DNA from: Paralcaligenes sp039935015
GTDB taxonomy: Bacteria; Pseudomonadota; Gammaproteobacteria; Burkholderiales; Burkholderiaceae_B
DNA: 64,000 nucleotides
Direction of reading: 5' to 3'
Assembly (NCBI GenBank): GCA_039935015.1
Contig: JBDTLC010000017.1
Coordinates: 1 to 64,000 of the forward strand
Part shown: piece after piece, positions 1-7,775 of the stretch
How the letters are laid out: every line of letters begins with the position of its first letter
Numbering within the stretch: the first letter of the stretch is position 1
Program-made: the position numbers and the translations under genes
Notes under the pieces: model-generated
Seen by the model: the letters and a program-made list of their open reading frames with translations, nothing else
The model's database searches: none
What the model was told of the DNA's origin: nothing

Positions 1-20
1 AATTGTTTTATTCACGATCC

Positions 21-52
21 GCGAACCTTTTACGCCGATTGTCCCCTCTTAT
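21..52 (+). promoter_or_regulatory. ECF-type promoter of the bufferin operon
   Basis: A GCGAACC element at 21-27 is followed after 16 bp by CCCTCTTAT at 44-52. The same two elements with the same 16-bp spacing recur at 5358-5389, in front of the kinase/importer operon. Homologous bufferin (gig) operons in Caulobacter are transcribed by an ECF sigma factor (SigF), which fits a GAACC-like -35 element. The transcription start is inferred. Confidence 0.5.
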
Positions 53-165
53 ACAACAAGCCCGTCGAGGTTTCGAGGCTGATGCCGTTGACGGCTATAG
101 CAGACCTCGATGATACAGGGCTTGCCCGAACGCCCCATTGGGGCAAAATCACTAGGAGCATCAGC

Positions 166-492
166 ATGAACAGTACACAACTTCTCAAAGCCACACTGGC
201 AGGCGCATTGGCCATTGGCATGACAGCCGCCGCGTCCGTTGCATTGGCCCAGACCCCCATGAAAATGACAGCAGAGCAAATGAAGGCCCAGCAAGAAAAA
301 ACGATGACTATGATCAAGAAAAACCACATGGAAGTGTGTTACGGCATCAATGCGGCTTATAAGAACGACTGCCAGTCGCCGGGACATTCTTGCGCCGGTC
401 AGGATAGCCATGCACGAGATCCTAACGGTTTTGTCGCGGTGCCAGCCGGTTTGTGCGGAAAGATTGACGGCGGAACCATAAAGTCCATGTAG
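166..492 (+). CDS. bufA: Bufferin precursor peptide (DUF2282, BufA1 type)
   Basis: A 108-residue protein with an N-terminal Sec signal peptide (cleavage expected after ASVALA) and four cysteines in the mature part, in the contexts EVCYG, NDCQS, HSCAG and GLCGK. This is the DUF2282 pattern of bufferin-1 precursors, RiPPs whose central cysteines are converted to thiooxazole groups and which chelate copper in the periplasm. An upstream ATG at 82 is in frame, but the start at 166 has an AGGAGC ribosome site and gives a clean signal peptide. It heads a four-gene operon with bufB 10 bp downstream. The family assignment is firm; metal preference is from homology. Confidence 0.9.
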   Translation: MNSTQLLKATLAGALAIGMTAAASVALAQTPMKMTAEQMKAQQEKTMTMIKKNHMEVCYGINAAYKNDCQSPGHSCAGQDSHARDPNGFVAVPAGLCGKIDGGTIKSM

Positions 493-501
493 GCTCGCAT
501 C

Positions 502-1380
502 ATGTCAACCTCACCCGTCGAAAGCACGGGTGCCGTTGCAGGATCGATGCCGGCTTCGGCCGGTATCGGGTTGCGCGCACCCCATGTGGACAGAGTGCTG
601 AACGAGCGTCCATCGATCCCTTGGTTCGAAATCCACAGCGAAAACTTATTTGCCGAGGGAGGCCCGTTGCACGACGCGATGGATCTTATCCATACCTGGT
701 ACCCCCTGAGCCTGCATGGCGTGGGCTTGTCGCTGGGTTCAGCCGATGCACTAGATCCGCTGCACCTTGCGCACTTGGCGACCGTGGTCGATCGCTACCA
801 GCCCGCACTCGTCTCCGAACACTTGTGCTGGGGTGCGGTAGGGGGCCGCCATAGCAACGACTTGCTTCCATTGCCCTTTACGCAAGCTGCTGTCAGTGTT
901 TCGGTAAGTCACATCAGCCAAGTCCAGGACACCCTGCATCGTGAAATCCTAGTCGAAAACATTTCCACTTACCTGCAATTCCGGGAGTCCGATTACAGCG
1001 AATGGGATTTCGTCACGGAAGTGGTCCGCCGCAGTGGCTGCGGGCTCTTGTGCGACGTAAATAACATCTACGTGAACAGCGTGAACCACGGCTTTGATCC
1101 TCTCCATTACCTTCAGGCGCTGCCAAGGGAATCCGTGCGCGAAATCCACCTGGCAGGCTTTACCGCCAAAGATGGCTTGGCCGTGCCCTTATTGATCGAC
1201 ACGCACAGCAGACCGGTCGACGAAGCCGTCTGGGCGCTGTACGCCCAAGCACTGGCGCTATTTGGTCCTGTACCCACCTTGATTGAATGGGATCAGGATA
1301 TTCCCGAACTGGAAATCCTGCGCGCAGAAGCTACCCATGCTCAGGAGGTGCTCGATGCAGCCCGATCCTTCATTGCTTGA
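502..1380 (+). CDS. bufB: Bufferin-modifying MNIO enzyme (DUF692)
   Basis: A 292-residue multinuclear non-heme iron oxygenase of the DUF692 family, with the TIM-barrel signature segments GIGLRAPH near the N-terminus, HGVGLSLGS, SEHLCW, EILVENIS, CDVNNIYVNS and EIHLAGF, which supply the His, Glu, Asp and Asn ligands of the iron cluster. Members oxidise cysteine in precursor peptides; here the substrate is the neighbouring bufA product. It sits between bufA and bufC, and its 3' end overlaps bufC by 26 bp, as in other bufferin operons. Cytoplasmic. Confidence 0.92.
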   Translation: MSTSPVESTGAVAGSMPASAGIGLRAPHVDRVLNERPSIPWFEIHSENLFAEGGPLHDAMDLIHTWYPLSLHGVGLSLGSADALDPLHLAHLATVVDRYQPALVSEHLCWGAVGGRHSNDLLPLPFTQAAVSVSVSHISQVQDTLHREILVENISTYLQFRESDYSEWDFVTEVVRRSGCGLLCDVNNIYVNSVNHGFDPLHYLQALPRESVREIHLAGFTAKDGLAVPLLIDTHSRPVDEAVWALYAQALALFGPVPTLIEWDQDIPELEILRAEATHAQEVLDAARSFIA

Positions 1381-2155
1381 GATACAACAACACTTTCTGG
1401 ATGCTCTGTATGAGAATTCCAGCCCCAATTTCTGTAATGAGGCTATTCTGAATTCGGCCATCGAACCAGCAGCCCGGCTGCGCATCTATCGCAACAGCTC
1501 GACGCAGATCCATATGGGCACCTTGCAGACGGCTTACCCTGCCGTCCGGGCACTCGTAGGAGCAGAATTTTTTGAGCACGCCGCAAACCTATATCGAACT
1601 GCTCACCCCTCGACATCAGGCAACCTGCAGACATTCGGTGCAAATTTCCCGGACTTTCTGGAGTCGTTGACGCACAATGCCTCTGTACCTTATCTGGGTG
1701 ATATCGCCCGATTGGAGTGGCTGCGTCAGTGCACCATCCTCGCTGGAATAGCTCCCGCGCTCGACCCCGTCGACGCAACCCAGCAGATTGCTCAATTGAG
1801 CGGCCCGCTATTCATCGGGCTTCACCCCAGTGTGCACTGCTTTGCCAGTGGCTATCCGGTATACACGCTCTGGCACTATGCGATGCAGCCGGGCGATCAA
1901 CGACTGTCGGCCCCTGAAACAGGCGAGCATGTGGTCCTGTGGCGTGAAACAGGCAAGGTCGTCATGGCTGTACTGGATAAAGCCAGCTTCCATTGTGTCC
2001 ACGCGCTGACACTAGGCAGCACCTTGGATCAAGCGTACAGCCTTGCTCAGAAGTATGACCTTGACTTTGATCTGACTGCCTGTTTCGCCAACCTGGTGAC
2101 CCAAGGCTTAGTTACCGATATTGCTGCAGCTTCAACGAAAGAGGTATCCCTATGA
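1355..2155 (+). CDS. bufC: Bufferin partner protein (DUF2063 family)
   Basis: A 266-residue protein of the DNA-binding-like DUF2063 family, the usual partner of DUF692 enzymes; it is thought to recognise the precursor and present it to BufB. The N-terminal helical part contains the family pattern LRIYRNSSTQIHMGTLQTAYP and a following LVGAEFF. An earlier in-frame ATG exists at 1283, but the start at 1355 is preceded by a strong AGGAGGTG site inside the end of bufB. The gene ends in an ATGA overlap with bufD, indicating translational coupling. Confidence 0.88.
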   Translation: MQPDPSLLEIQQHFLDALYENSSPNFCNEAILNSAIEPAARLRIYRNSSTQIHMGTLQTAYPAVRALVGAEFFEHAANLYRTAHPSTSGNLQTFGANFPDFLESLTHNASVPYLGDIARLEWLRQCTILAGIAPALDPVDATQQIAQLSGPLFIGLHPSVHCFASGYPVYTLWHYAMQPGDQRLSAPETGEHVVLWRETGKVVMAVLDKASFHCVHALTLGSTLDQAYSLAQKYDLDFDLTACFANLVTQGLVTDIAAASTKEVSL

Positions 2156-2655
2156 TATTGAACAGCCCACTCGCCGCATGCTACCGGACAGGCACCCAAT
2201 TCGGCACCAACTGGCTTGGCCCAACCGTACTGCTGCTGATGCGCTTCTGGGTTGCGCTTGCGTTCTGGCGTGCCGGAATCGTGAAACTGAGCGATCCTTA
2301 CGGAACGGAGTTCCTATTTAGTACGATGTATCAGGTTCCCTTGCTTTCCGCTAGTGCAGCCGCATTTCTTGGCATGTGGGTCGAGTTGATCACGCCTTGG
2401 CTGCTAGGCCTAGGCCTAGTCGGCAGACTTACCGCCGTGCTGTTATTCGTGTACAACGTGATTGCCGTTATCTCGTATTCTGCCTTGTGGCCGCACGGAT
2501 TTTTCACAGGGCTGTTCAATACGGCGGATTTTGCAGATCACAAGATCTGGGCACTGATGCTGCTTGCCGTGATCGCTTGGGGGCCGGGAAAATGGTCGAT
2601 TGACGCAATCGTGGTCCATCTGTATCAAAGTCGGAGAAATAAGCCACGCATTTAG
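2152..2655 (+). CDS. bufD: DoxX-family membrane protein of the bufferin operon
   Basis: A 167-residue protein with about four hydrophobic segments, beginning with a polar stretch and then LLLMRFWVALAFWRAGIVKL, typical of DoxX. DoxX-type proteins are the fourth component (BufD/GigD) of bufferin operons; their biochemical role is unresolved, perhaps redox or membrane handling of copper. The start codon overlaps the bufC stop (ATGA). No gene follows for 211 bp, so the operon probably ends here. Confidence 0.85.
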   Translation: MILNSPLAACYRTGTQFGTNWLGPTVLLLMRFWVALAFWRAGIVKLSDPYGTEFLFSTMYQVPLLSASAAAFLGMWVELITPWLLGLGLVGRLTAVLLFVYNVIAVISYSALWPHGFFTGLFNTADFADHKIWALMLLAVIAWGPGKWSIDAIVVHLYQSRRNKPRI

Positions 2656-2866
2656 GGTGGGAAGGTATCAGGGCAAAAAAGGCAATTTTCCGACGTCACG
2701 CCAGAGATGTCCCATTGTTTCTGCCTGGCGGGGGTTCGGGTGGCTTGGTGAGCATGGAGAAGCGCTAGTTTCTTGATGGTGGATGCTCATGCTGAGTTGT
2801 CAGGAAGTCGCACGCCTAGTGAAAAGTAACGAAAATTGAACTCAATACACAAATAAGGAATCTGGT

Positions 2867-3553
2867 ATGCCTATCAAAGCCATCACATTCGACGCCTATG
2901 GCACATTGTTCGACGTCTATTCGGTCGAAACTCAGGCTGAAAGCCTGTTTCCAGGACATGGCACACAGCTAGCCGGCATCTGGCGCGACAAACAGATCGA
3001 ATACTCTCGCCTGCGCACCTTGAGCGATCACTACGTAGATTTCTGGCAGATTACCGAGGACGCTCTTGAGTTTGCTTGTGAAAGGCTTGGCCAGGCCCTG
3101 ACTGCGGATGCGCGGAAGAGCCTGATGGGAGCCTACGCTGAATTGGAAGCCTTTCCTGAGAATGTCCAGGCTCTGGAGCAACTCAAGACTCTGGGCATTC
3201 CCTTGTCGATTCTGTCCAACGGTACGCCATGGATGCTGGAGCAAGCAGTGGCTGCTTCGGGCCTTGGCGAATTTTTCGACCACGTCCTAAGCGTTGATAC
3301 TATCCGTCGATACAAAACTGCCCCTGAAGCCTATCAGATGGCACTGGATGCGTTCGGTTGTGAAGCCAGCGATATTTTGTTCGTCTCCTCCAACTGCTGG
3401 GACGTCATTGGCGCAACGTGGTTCGGCTACCGTACCATCTGGCTAAATCGCTACGATCTGCCGTTGGACCGACTTGGAGTGACGCCACACAGGATTGGAA
3501 CATCGTTGCAAGACGTCGTGGATTACGTTCGAGAGCTGACTGCCGGAACCTAA
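2867..3553 (+). CDS. Haloacid dehalogenase, type II (L-2-haloacid dehalogenase family)
   Basis: A 228-residue HAD hydrolase. Visible motifs are the nucleophile loop FDAYGTLFD near residues 7-15, the motif-II SNGTP, the lysine in RYKTAPEAY and the family-specific FVSSNCWDVIGA segment with the acidic residue. Together these are diagnostic of the type II haloacid dehalogenase subfamily, which hydrolyses the carbon-halogen bond of L-2-haloalkanoates through an aspartyl ester. The natural substrate here is unknown. An AAGGAA site precedes the ATG. It stands alone, 211 bp after the bufferin operon. Confidence 0.85.
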   Translation: MPIKAITFDAYGTLFDVYSVETQAESLFPGHGTQLAGIWRDKQIEYSRLRTLSDHYVDFWQITEDALEFACERLGQALTADARKSLMGAYAELEAFPENVQALEQLKTLGIPLSILSNGTPWMLEQAVAASGLGEFFDHVLSVDTIRRYKTAPEAYQMALDAFGCEASDILFVSSNCWDVIGATWFGYRTIWLNRYDLPLDRLGVTPHRIGTSLQDVVDYVRELTAGT

Positions 3554-3677
3554 GACTAACCCTAGCGGAGGGGTTGATTCGCAGATAGGCATATAAGGTT
3601 CGAATGGCGCTTTTGATAGACGCCGCTGCTGCCACACCATCATGCGAACAGCCGCGTCATCACCTGAGTTGATGTGT

Positions 3678-4235
3678 TCAGGCTGCACGCTGCCAAGCTT
3701 CGTCAGAGAATTCCACGTTGGTCTGCGTCTCGGTCAAATGATTGGCGTAATTACTGAGTGTTTTCATGGTCACGCCCAAGACAACCTCCAGCGCCTGTTG
3801 ACGGGTAAAACCGGCCTCAAAGAAAGCATCCAGCGGCGCACCAGTCACCCAACCGCGCTCCTTCACCATGCAGCGAGCGAATGACGACAAAGCCTGCAAC
3901 CGGGTGTCTGGCACAGTGGCGCGGTTACGCAGAGCGTCGACCACAGCATCGGGTATTTTGACTATTTTGCGCGCAATCATTGAATGGGCGGCAACGCAAA
4001 ATTCACAGCCGTTTTCGACGCTAATCGTCAGTAGTATCACTTGACGCTCCGTCGGATTGAACGAAGTCTTTTCGAACTGCGCGGAGAGGTGCAGATAGCT
4101 TTCCAGCGCCGCAGGCGCATTGGCGAGGTTTGCATAGAGGTTAGGTACGAAGCCCATACGCTTCTGTACGCCTTGCAGCAACGCGCGGGCTGCCTCAGGG
4201 GCTGAGTCGGGAGTTTGTAGGGTAAATTTGCTCAT
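3678..4235 (-). CDS. Carboxymuconolactone decarboxylase / AhpD-like protein
   Basis: A 185-residue protein with the AhpD-like core: an acidic residue, then CEFCVAAHS (CxxC...H) near residue 80, as in alkylhydroperoxidase-type disulfide reductases of the CMD family. Such proteins often act in peroxide or thiol redox. It is divergent from the AraC regulator at 4373, a common arrangement in which the regulator controls the CMD gene. The C-terminal half (LSNYANHLTETQTN) is typical of the peroxidase-related subgroup. Substrate unknown. Confidence 0.85.
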   Translation of the reverse strand: MSKFTLQTPDSAPEAARALLQGVQKRMGFVPNLYANLANAPAALESYLHLSAQFEKTSFNPTERQVILLTISVENGCEFCVAAHSMIARKIVKIPDAVVDALRNRATVPDTRLQALSSFARCMVKERGWVTGAPLDAFFEAGFTRQQALEVVLGVTMKTLSNYANHLTETQTNVEFSDEAWQRAA

Positions 4236-4372
4236 GGGTCATATTCCTTTTGATAATTGTGCGGCCGCTCGATTAGTGATTCGGCCTTAGATATACTATG
4301 ACGTTAAACGACGTGCACTACCATGTCCGCAACGCTTGCATGCTTGTCCCTACGTCTTTATCTGGAGCAATC

Positions 4373-5233
4373 GTGGACGAACTAAGCCAATTAATGCGCC
4401 ATCTGCGTCTACAAACGCGAGTGTTTCATCGAACCACGCATTGTGGACGGTGGGTGGTCGATGGTGAGTATGAGCGTAAGGCGATGTTCCATCTGGTGGC
4501 GACGGGTCGTTGCATCATGCGTAATGACGACAGTATTGATGAGGTGATGCTGCAGGCTGGCGATGCCGTGCTGTTCAGCCGTCCTCAGGGGCACTATGTG
4601 ATTGCTCCACCAGATACCGGCGATGAGGTTACCACGTTGCTTTTATGCGGCTATTTCGAATTTGAATCGCCATTGTCTGAAATACTGCTGGCTTCACTGC
4701 CGGCACAAGTGCTGCTTCCTCATGATCCACCGCCCGGCAGCGGGGCATCCGGAGCACCGGCAGCCCTGCTGCAATTGATCATCACTGAAGCGGATTCAGC
4801 CGAGCCTGGTGCGATGGTTCTGATGGACAAGTTGTCCGATGCGCTGTTCATGTACGCATTGCGGCAATGCTTAGCTACTGGCAACGTCGAGCGCGGGTTG
4901 TTGACCGCGATTTCTGACCCCCACCTCGGCCCGGCGCTTTTGGCGATGCACCAGCAACCGCAACTGGCCTGGTCAGTCGCGTCGCTTGCCGCACGCGGCC
5001 ATCTATCGCGTGCAGCGTTTGCACGAAGTTTCGTTCAAACAGTCGAAATTCCGCCAATAGAATACCTGACTAACCTGCGCATGCAGTTGGCCGACACAGC
5101 GTTGGCAGAGCGTGGCCTCAGCGTAAGCGAAGCTTCAGTGATTGCAGGCTATGCCACAGAGGCGTCGTTCAGCCGTGCCTTCAAGCGTATCTATGGCCAT
5201 TCGCCCGGTGTCGCCCGTTCTTCACAACATTGA
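4373..5233 (+). CDS. AraC-family transcriptional regulator with N-terminal cupin
   Basis: A 286-residue regulator. The N-terminal half is a cupin-type sensor (cupin_6 subgroup, segment LQTRVFHRTTHCGRW onward). The C-terminal 100 residues hold two helix-turn-helix motifs, around LAARGHLSRAAFARSF and SEASVIAGYATEASFSRAFKRIYGHSPG. A GTG start at 4373 is chosen because GGAG lies 6 nt upstream and the resulting N-terminus, MDELSQLMRHLRL, is typical of this subgroup; ATG codons at 4298 and 4340 lack ribosome sites. It is divergently paired with the CMD gene and probably controls it. Confidence 0.85.
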   Translation: MDELSQLMRHLRLQTRVFHRTTHCGRWVVDGEYERKAMFHLVATGRCIMRNDDSIDEVMLQAGDAVLFSRPQGHYVIAPPDTGDEVTTLLLCGYFEFESPLSEILLASLPAQVLLPHDPPPGSGASGAPAALLQLIITEADSAEPGAMVLMDKLSDALFMYALRQCLATGNVERGLLTAISDPHLGPALLAMHQQPQLAWSVASLAARGHLSRAAFARSFVQTVEIPPIEYLTNLRMQLADTALAERGLSVSEASVIAGYATEASFSRAFKRIYGHSPGVARSSQH

Positions 5234-5357
5234 CCCTTGTCATGGACTGCCGGTCGAGACATCAAAGTATTAATCCAGTACCGGTGTCATCGTAGTTCAT
5301 TTTTTCCGCGTTCAAATACAGCGAAATAGACTTATCAGATAACTTTTTTCTTGATCG

Positions 5358-5389
5358 GCGAACCATTTCGTGCCAATAATCCCTCCTAT
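5358..5389 (+). promoter_or_regulatory. ECF-type promoter of the kinase/importer operon, matching the bufferin promoter
   Basis: GCGAACC at 5358-5364 and CCCTCCTAT at 5381-5389 are separated by 16 bp, the same layout as at 21-52. The ungapped alignment of 5348-5427 with 11-90 gives about 53 identities in 80 positions, including CCGTTG at the right end. The start codon of the first gene lies about 130 bp downstream. I see no thiamine riboswitch motif in the leader. Confidence 0.5.
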
Positions 5390-5517
5390 AGAATAGGCCT
5401 GTCGAAACTTCTTAGCGAAGGCCGTTGAAATCGCGGAGGCAAATACAAATTTTTTGCGTCCTCGATATATCATCACGAATAGCATTACCAATAAACATCC
5501 GCCCTTCAAGGAGGCAC

Positions 5518-6588
5518 ATGCAGGTCTCAGAGTTACTGGCGCCCGATCAGACGATAAGCCGTTCACTGGAGCAAGCCCTGCGGGCCCTCAAATCCGACTA
5601 TGCCGACTGCAGCCTAGAGATACTGCCCGACAAAGGCCTGGCCCACCACCATGTGCGTATCGTCGGCACGGGTGTCATCGCGCGTATCCCCAAACAAAGC
5701 CAGTTGAACCTCTCTGCGCAGGACAATCTGCGCTACCAGGCGGCGGCATTCGAGCGGGCATCGCGCGGCGGGCATGCCCCAAGGCTGATCGGACTTCTGC
5801 TGCCAGACTCGTCGCTGCCGCGCGGAGCATTGCTGGTCCAGGAAATCATCGGAACCACGCCGCGCCTGCCCTCCGATCTGGGTGCCATCAGCCGGGCGAT
5901 GGCCAGTTTTCATGCCATGCCACTGCCCACCGAAGCCCAATGTGCGCCGCTACGACATTCGCCCGATCCGTTGCGGGATATGCTCGATGAGATCAGCCAG
6001 CAGGCGGTATTCCTGGATCAAGCGTGCCTCTCGCCCATCAGCCTGCGGGAAATACGCCACGGACTGTGCAGCCTGGCGCAGCGATGCGAGGAGGAAGATA
6101 GGCCGCCCAGGCGCCTGATTTCGTTTGACACGCACCCCGGTAATTTCTTGATGACGCCAGACCATCTGGCCATTCTGGTGGATCTGGAAAAGGCGCGCTA
6201 TAGCTATCCCTCGTTCGATCTCGCACACGCCACCCTCTATACGTCGACGACCTGGGATACCGAGACATATGCTGAACTGACCCATGAGAGCGTGCTATCG
6301 GCCTATACCGCCTGGGAGAACGCCATGGATACTGCCACGGCTCAGGCCACTCGCGGCTGGCATGGCCCGTTGCGCCTGGCCATGTGGTTGTGGTCCATCA
6401 CCTGGTGCGCCAAATGGCGCCTTCTCTCGCAACACGAGTCGGCTGAGTCGTCCGCCGAAGACTGGTCTTATCAACTCAGTTCGGAATCTTTGATTAGCCA
6501 TGTGCAAGGGCGCGTCGATCACTATCTCAGTGCAGAAATAGTGCACCAAGTATGGACTGAATGCCAGACACTGGAGCAGGCATTATGA
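5518..6588 (+). CDS. Phosphotransferase of the APH/choline kinase fold
   Basis: A 356-residue kinase-like protein. The segments FDTHPGNFLM (catalytic loop, Brenner-type HxxPGNxL with FDTH replacing HGDxH) and ILVDLEKARYSYPSFDLAH (metal-binding Asp) are visible in the second half; a GTGVIARIPKQ lysine segment lies near residue 60. Relatives phosphorylate aminoglycosides, choline or thiamine. AAGGAGG precedes the chosen ATG. It is the first gene of an operon with an ABC importer (6585-10053, ATGA overlap), suggesting that it phosphorylates the imported compound. I infer salvage rather than antibiotic resistance; the substrate is unknown. Confidence 0.75.
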   Translation: MQVSELLAPDQTISRSLEQALRALKSDYADCSLEILPDKGLAHHHVRIVGTGVIARIPKQSQLNLSAQDNLRYQAAAFERASRGGHAPRLIGLLLPDSSLPRGALLVQEIIGTTPRLPSDLGAISRAMASFHAMPLPTEAQCAPLRHSPDPLRDMLDEISQQAVFLDQACLSPISLREIRHGLCSLAQRCEEEDRPPRRLISFDTHPGNFLMTPDHLAILVDLEKARYSYPSFDLAHATLYTSTTWDTETYAELTHESVLSAYTAWENAMDTATAQATRGWHGPLRLAMWLWSITWCAKWRLLSQHESAESSAEDWSYQLSSESLISHVQGRVDHYLSAEIVHQVWTECQTLEQAL

Positions 6589-7775
6589 AACCTTACATAC
6601 TGATGTCGGCTGTGGCGCTCACCGTCGCATTTGCTCCAGCGGCGCAGGCGAGCGACACAGCCTGGCAGGATATCCAGGCACAAGCTCGAGGTCAGACCGT
6701 CTACTTCAACGCCTGGGGCGGCGATCAAAGCACCAACGCCTATATAGCCTGGGTCGCCGCGCAGGTCAAAACTCGCTCGGATATCACGCTCAAGCAGGTC
6801 AAAATCGCGGACACCGCCGAGGCCGTGCAGAGAATCGAGGCAGAAAAACGTTCAGGCCGCAATTCGGACGGCTCAGTCGACCTACTCTGGGTCAATGGTG
6901 AGAATTTCCAACGCCTCAAGAAAGCCGGCCTGCTCTATGGTCCCTGGGCGGAACAATTGCCAAACTGGCAGTATGTCGACACCAGCAAGCCTGTGCGTCA
7001 GGACTTTTCCGAATCGACAGACGGGCTCGAAGCACCCTGGGGCGCTGCCAGGTTTACCTTTCTGGCTGATCGCAACAAGGTCCCCTCGCCACCGACCTCC
7101 CCCGAGCAACTGTTGGCATTTGCCCAAGCGCATCCCGGGCGGGTCACCTACCCCAGCCCACCCGATTTTTACGGCACGACTTTTCTAAAGCAAATACTAC
7201 TGATACTGGCCCCCTTTCCCAAAGACCTGCGCGAGCCTGTAACGCCGGCATCCTTTGCCCGCAACGTCCCCACACTATGGGCGTACTTAGACAAACTACA
7301 TCCCTCACTATGGCGTAAAGGCATGGCCTTTCCGACCGGTGTGGCGCAGATGCACCGTATGCTCGCAGACGGCGAACTGTTGTTGTCCATGACCTTTAAC
7401 CCCAATGAGGGCGCCAACCTGATTGCACACGGCCGACTGCCAACGACAGTTTATGCCTTTGGCTTTACCCACGGTATGATCGGTAACGTTCATTTTCTGG
7501 CTATCCCCTATAACGCCCACGCCAAGGCGGGGGCACAGGTGGTGGCCAACTTCATGCTCTCACCAGTCGCTCAGGCCCATAAGGCAGACCCTACCGTGTG
7601 GGGAGATCCGACCGTGTTAAACGTGACCGCCCTGCCCCCGAAACTCAGGGCGGCATTTGATCACGTACCATCCGATGGCCCTCAAGCCGCAGTTCCAACC
7701 CTGCCCGAACCCGATGCGAGCTGGATGAATGCTCTAGAATCGGCCTGGCTCAAACGCTATGGCGCGGGACACTAG
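6585..7775 (+). CDS. ABC importer periplasmic binding protein, YnjB type
   Basis: A 396-residue protein with a signal peptide (MKPYILMSAVALTVAFAPAAQA). The mature part begins with the QTVYFNAWGGD motif typical of YnjB/ThiB-like binding proteins, and includes VDLLWVNGENF and the GTTFLKQ region. The start is set at 6585, where ATG overlaps the kinase stop codon; an ATG at 6561 would spoil the signal sequence. With the following permease and ATPase it matches the E. coli ynjBCD arrangement, whose ligand has not been established. Confidence 0.82.
   Translation: MKPYILMSAVALTVAFAPAAQASDTAWQDIQAQARGQTVYFNAWGGDQSTNAYIAWVAAQVKTRSDITLKQVKIADTAEAVQRIEAEKRSGRNSDGSVDLLWVNGENFQRLKKAGLLYGPWAEQLPNWQYVDTSKPVRQDFSESTDGLEAPWGAARFTFLADRNKVPSPPTSPEQLLAFAQAHPGRVTYPSPPDFYGTTFLKQILLILAPFPKDLREPVTPASFARNVPTLWAYLDKLHPSLWRKGMAFPTGVAQMHRMLADGELLLSMTFNPNEGANLIAHGRLPTTVYAFGFTHGMIGNVHFLAIPYNAHAKAGAQVVANFMLSPVAQAHKADPTVWGDPTVLNVTALPPKLRAAFDHVPSDGPQAAVPTLPEPDASWMNALESAWLKRYGAGH

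Noticed and set aside
3554..3600. Terminator hairpin after the haloacid dehalogenase (AACCC...GGGTT)
   Set aside because: Only five base pairs and no T-run follow, so it is not convincing.
5234..5517. Thiamine-pyrophosphate riboswitch before the YnjB-like importer
   Set aside because: No CTGAGA-type or other THI-box motif is visible in the leader; the conserved block is promoter-like instead.
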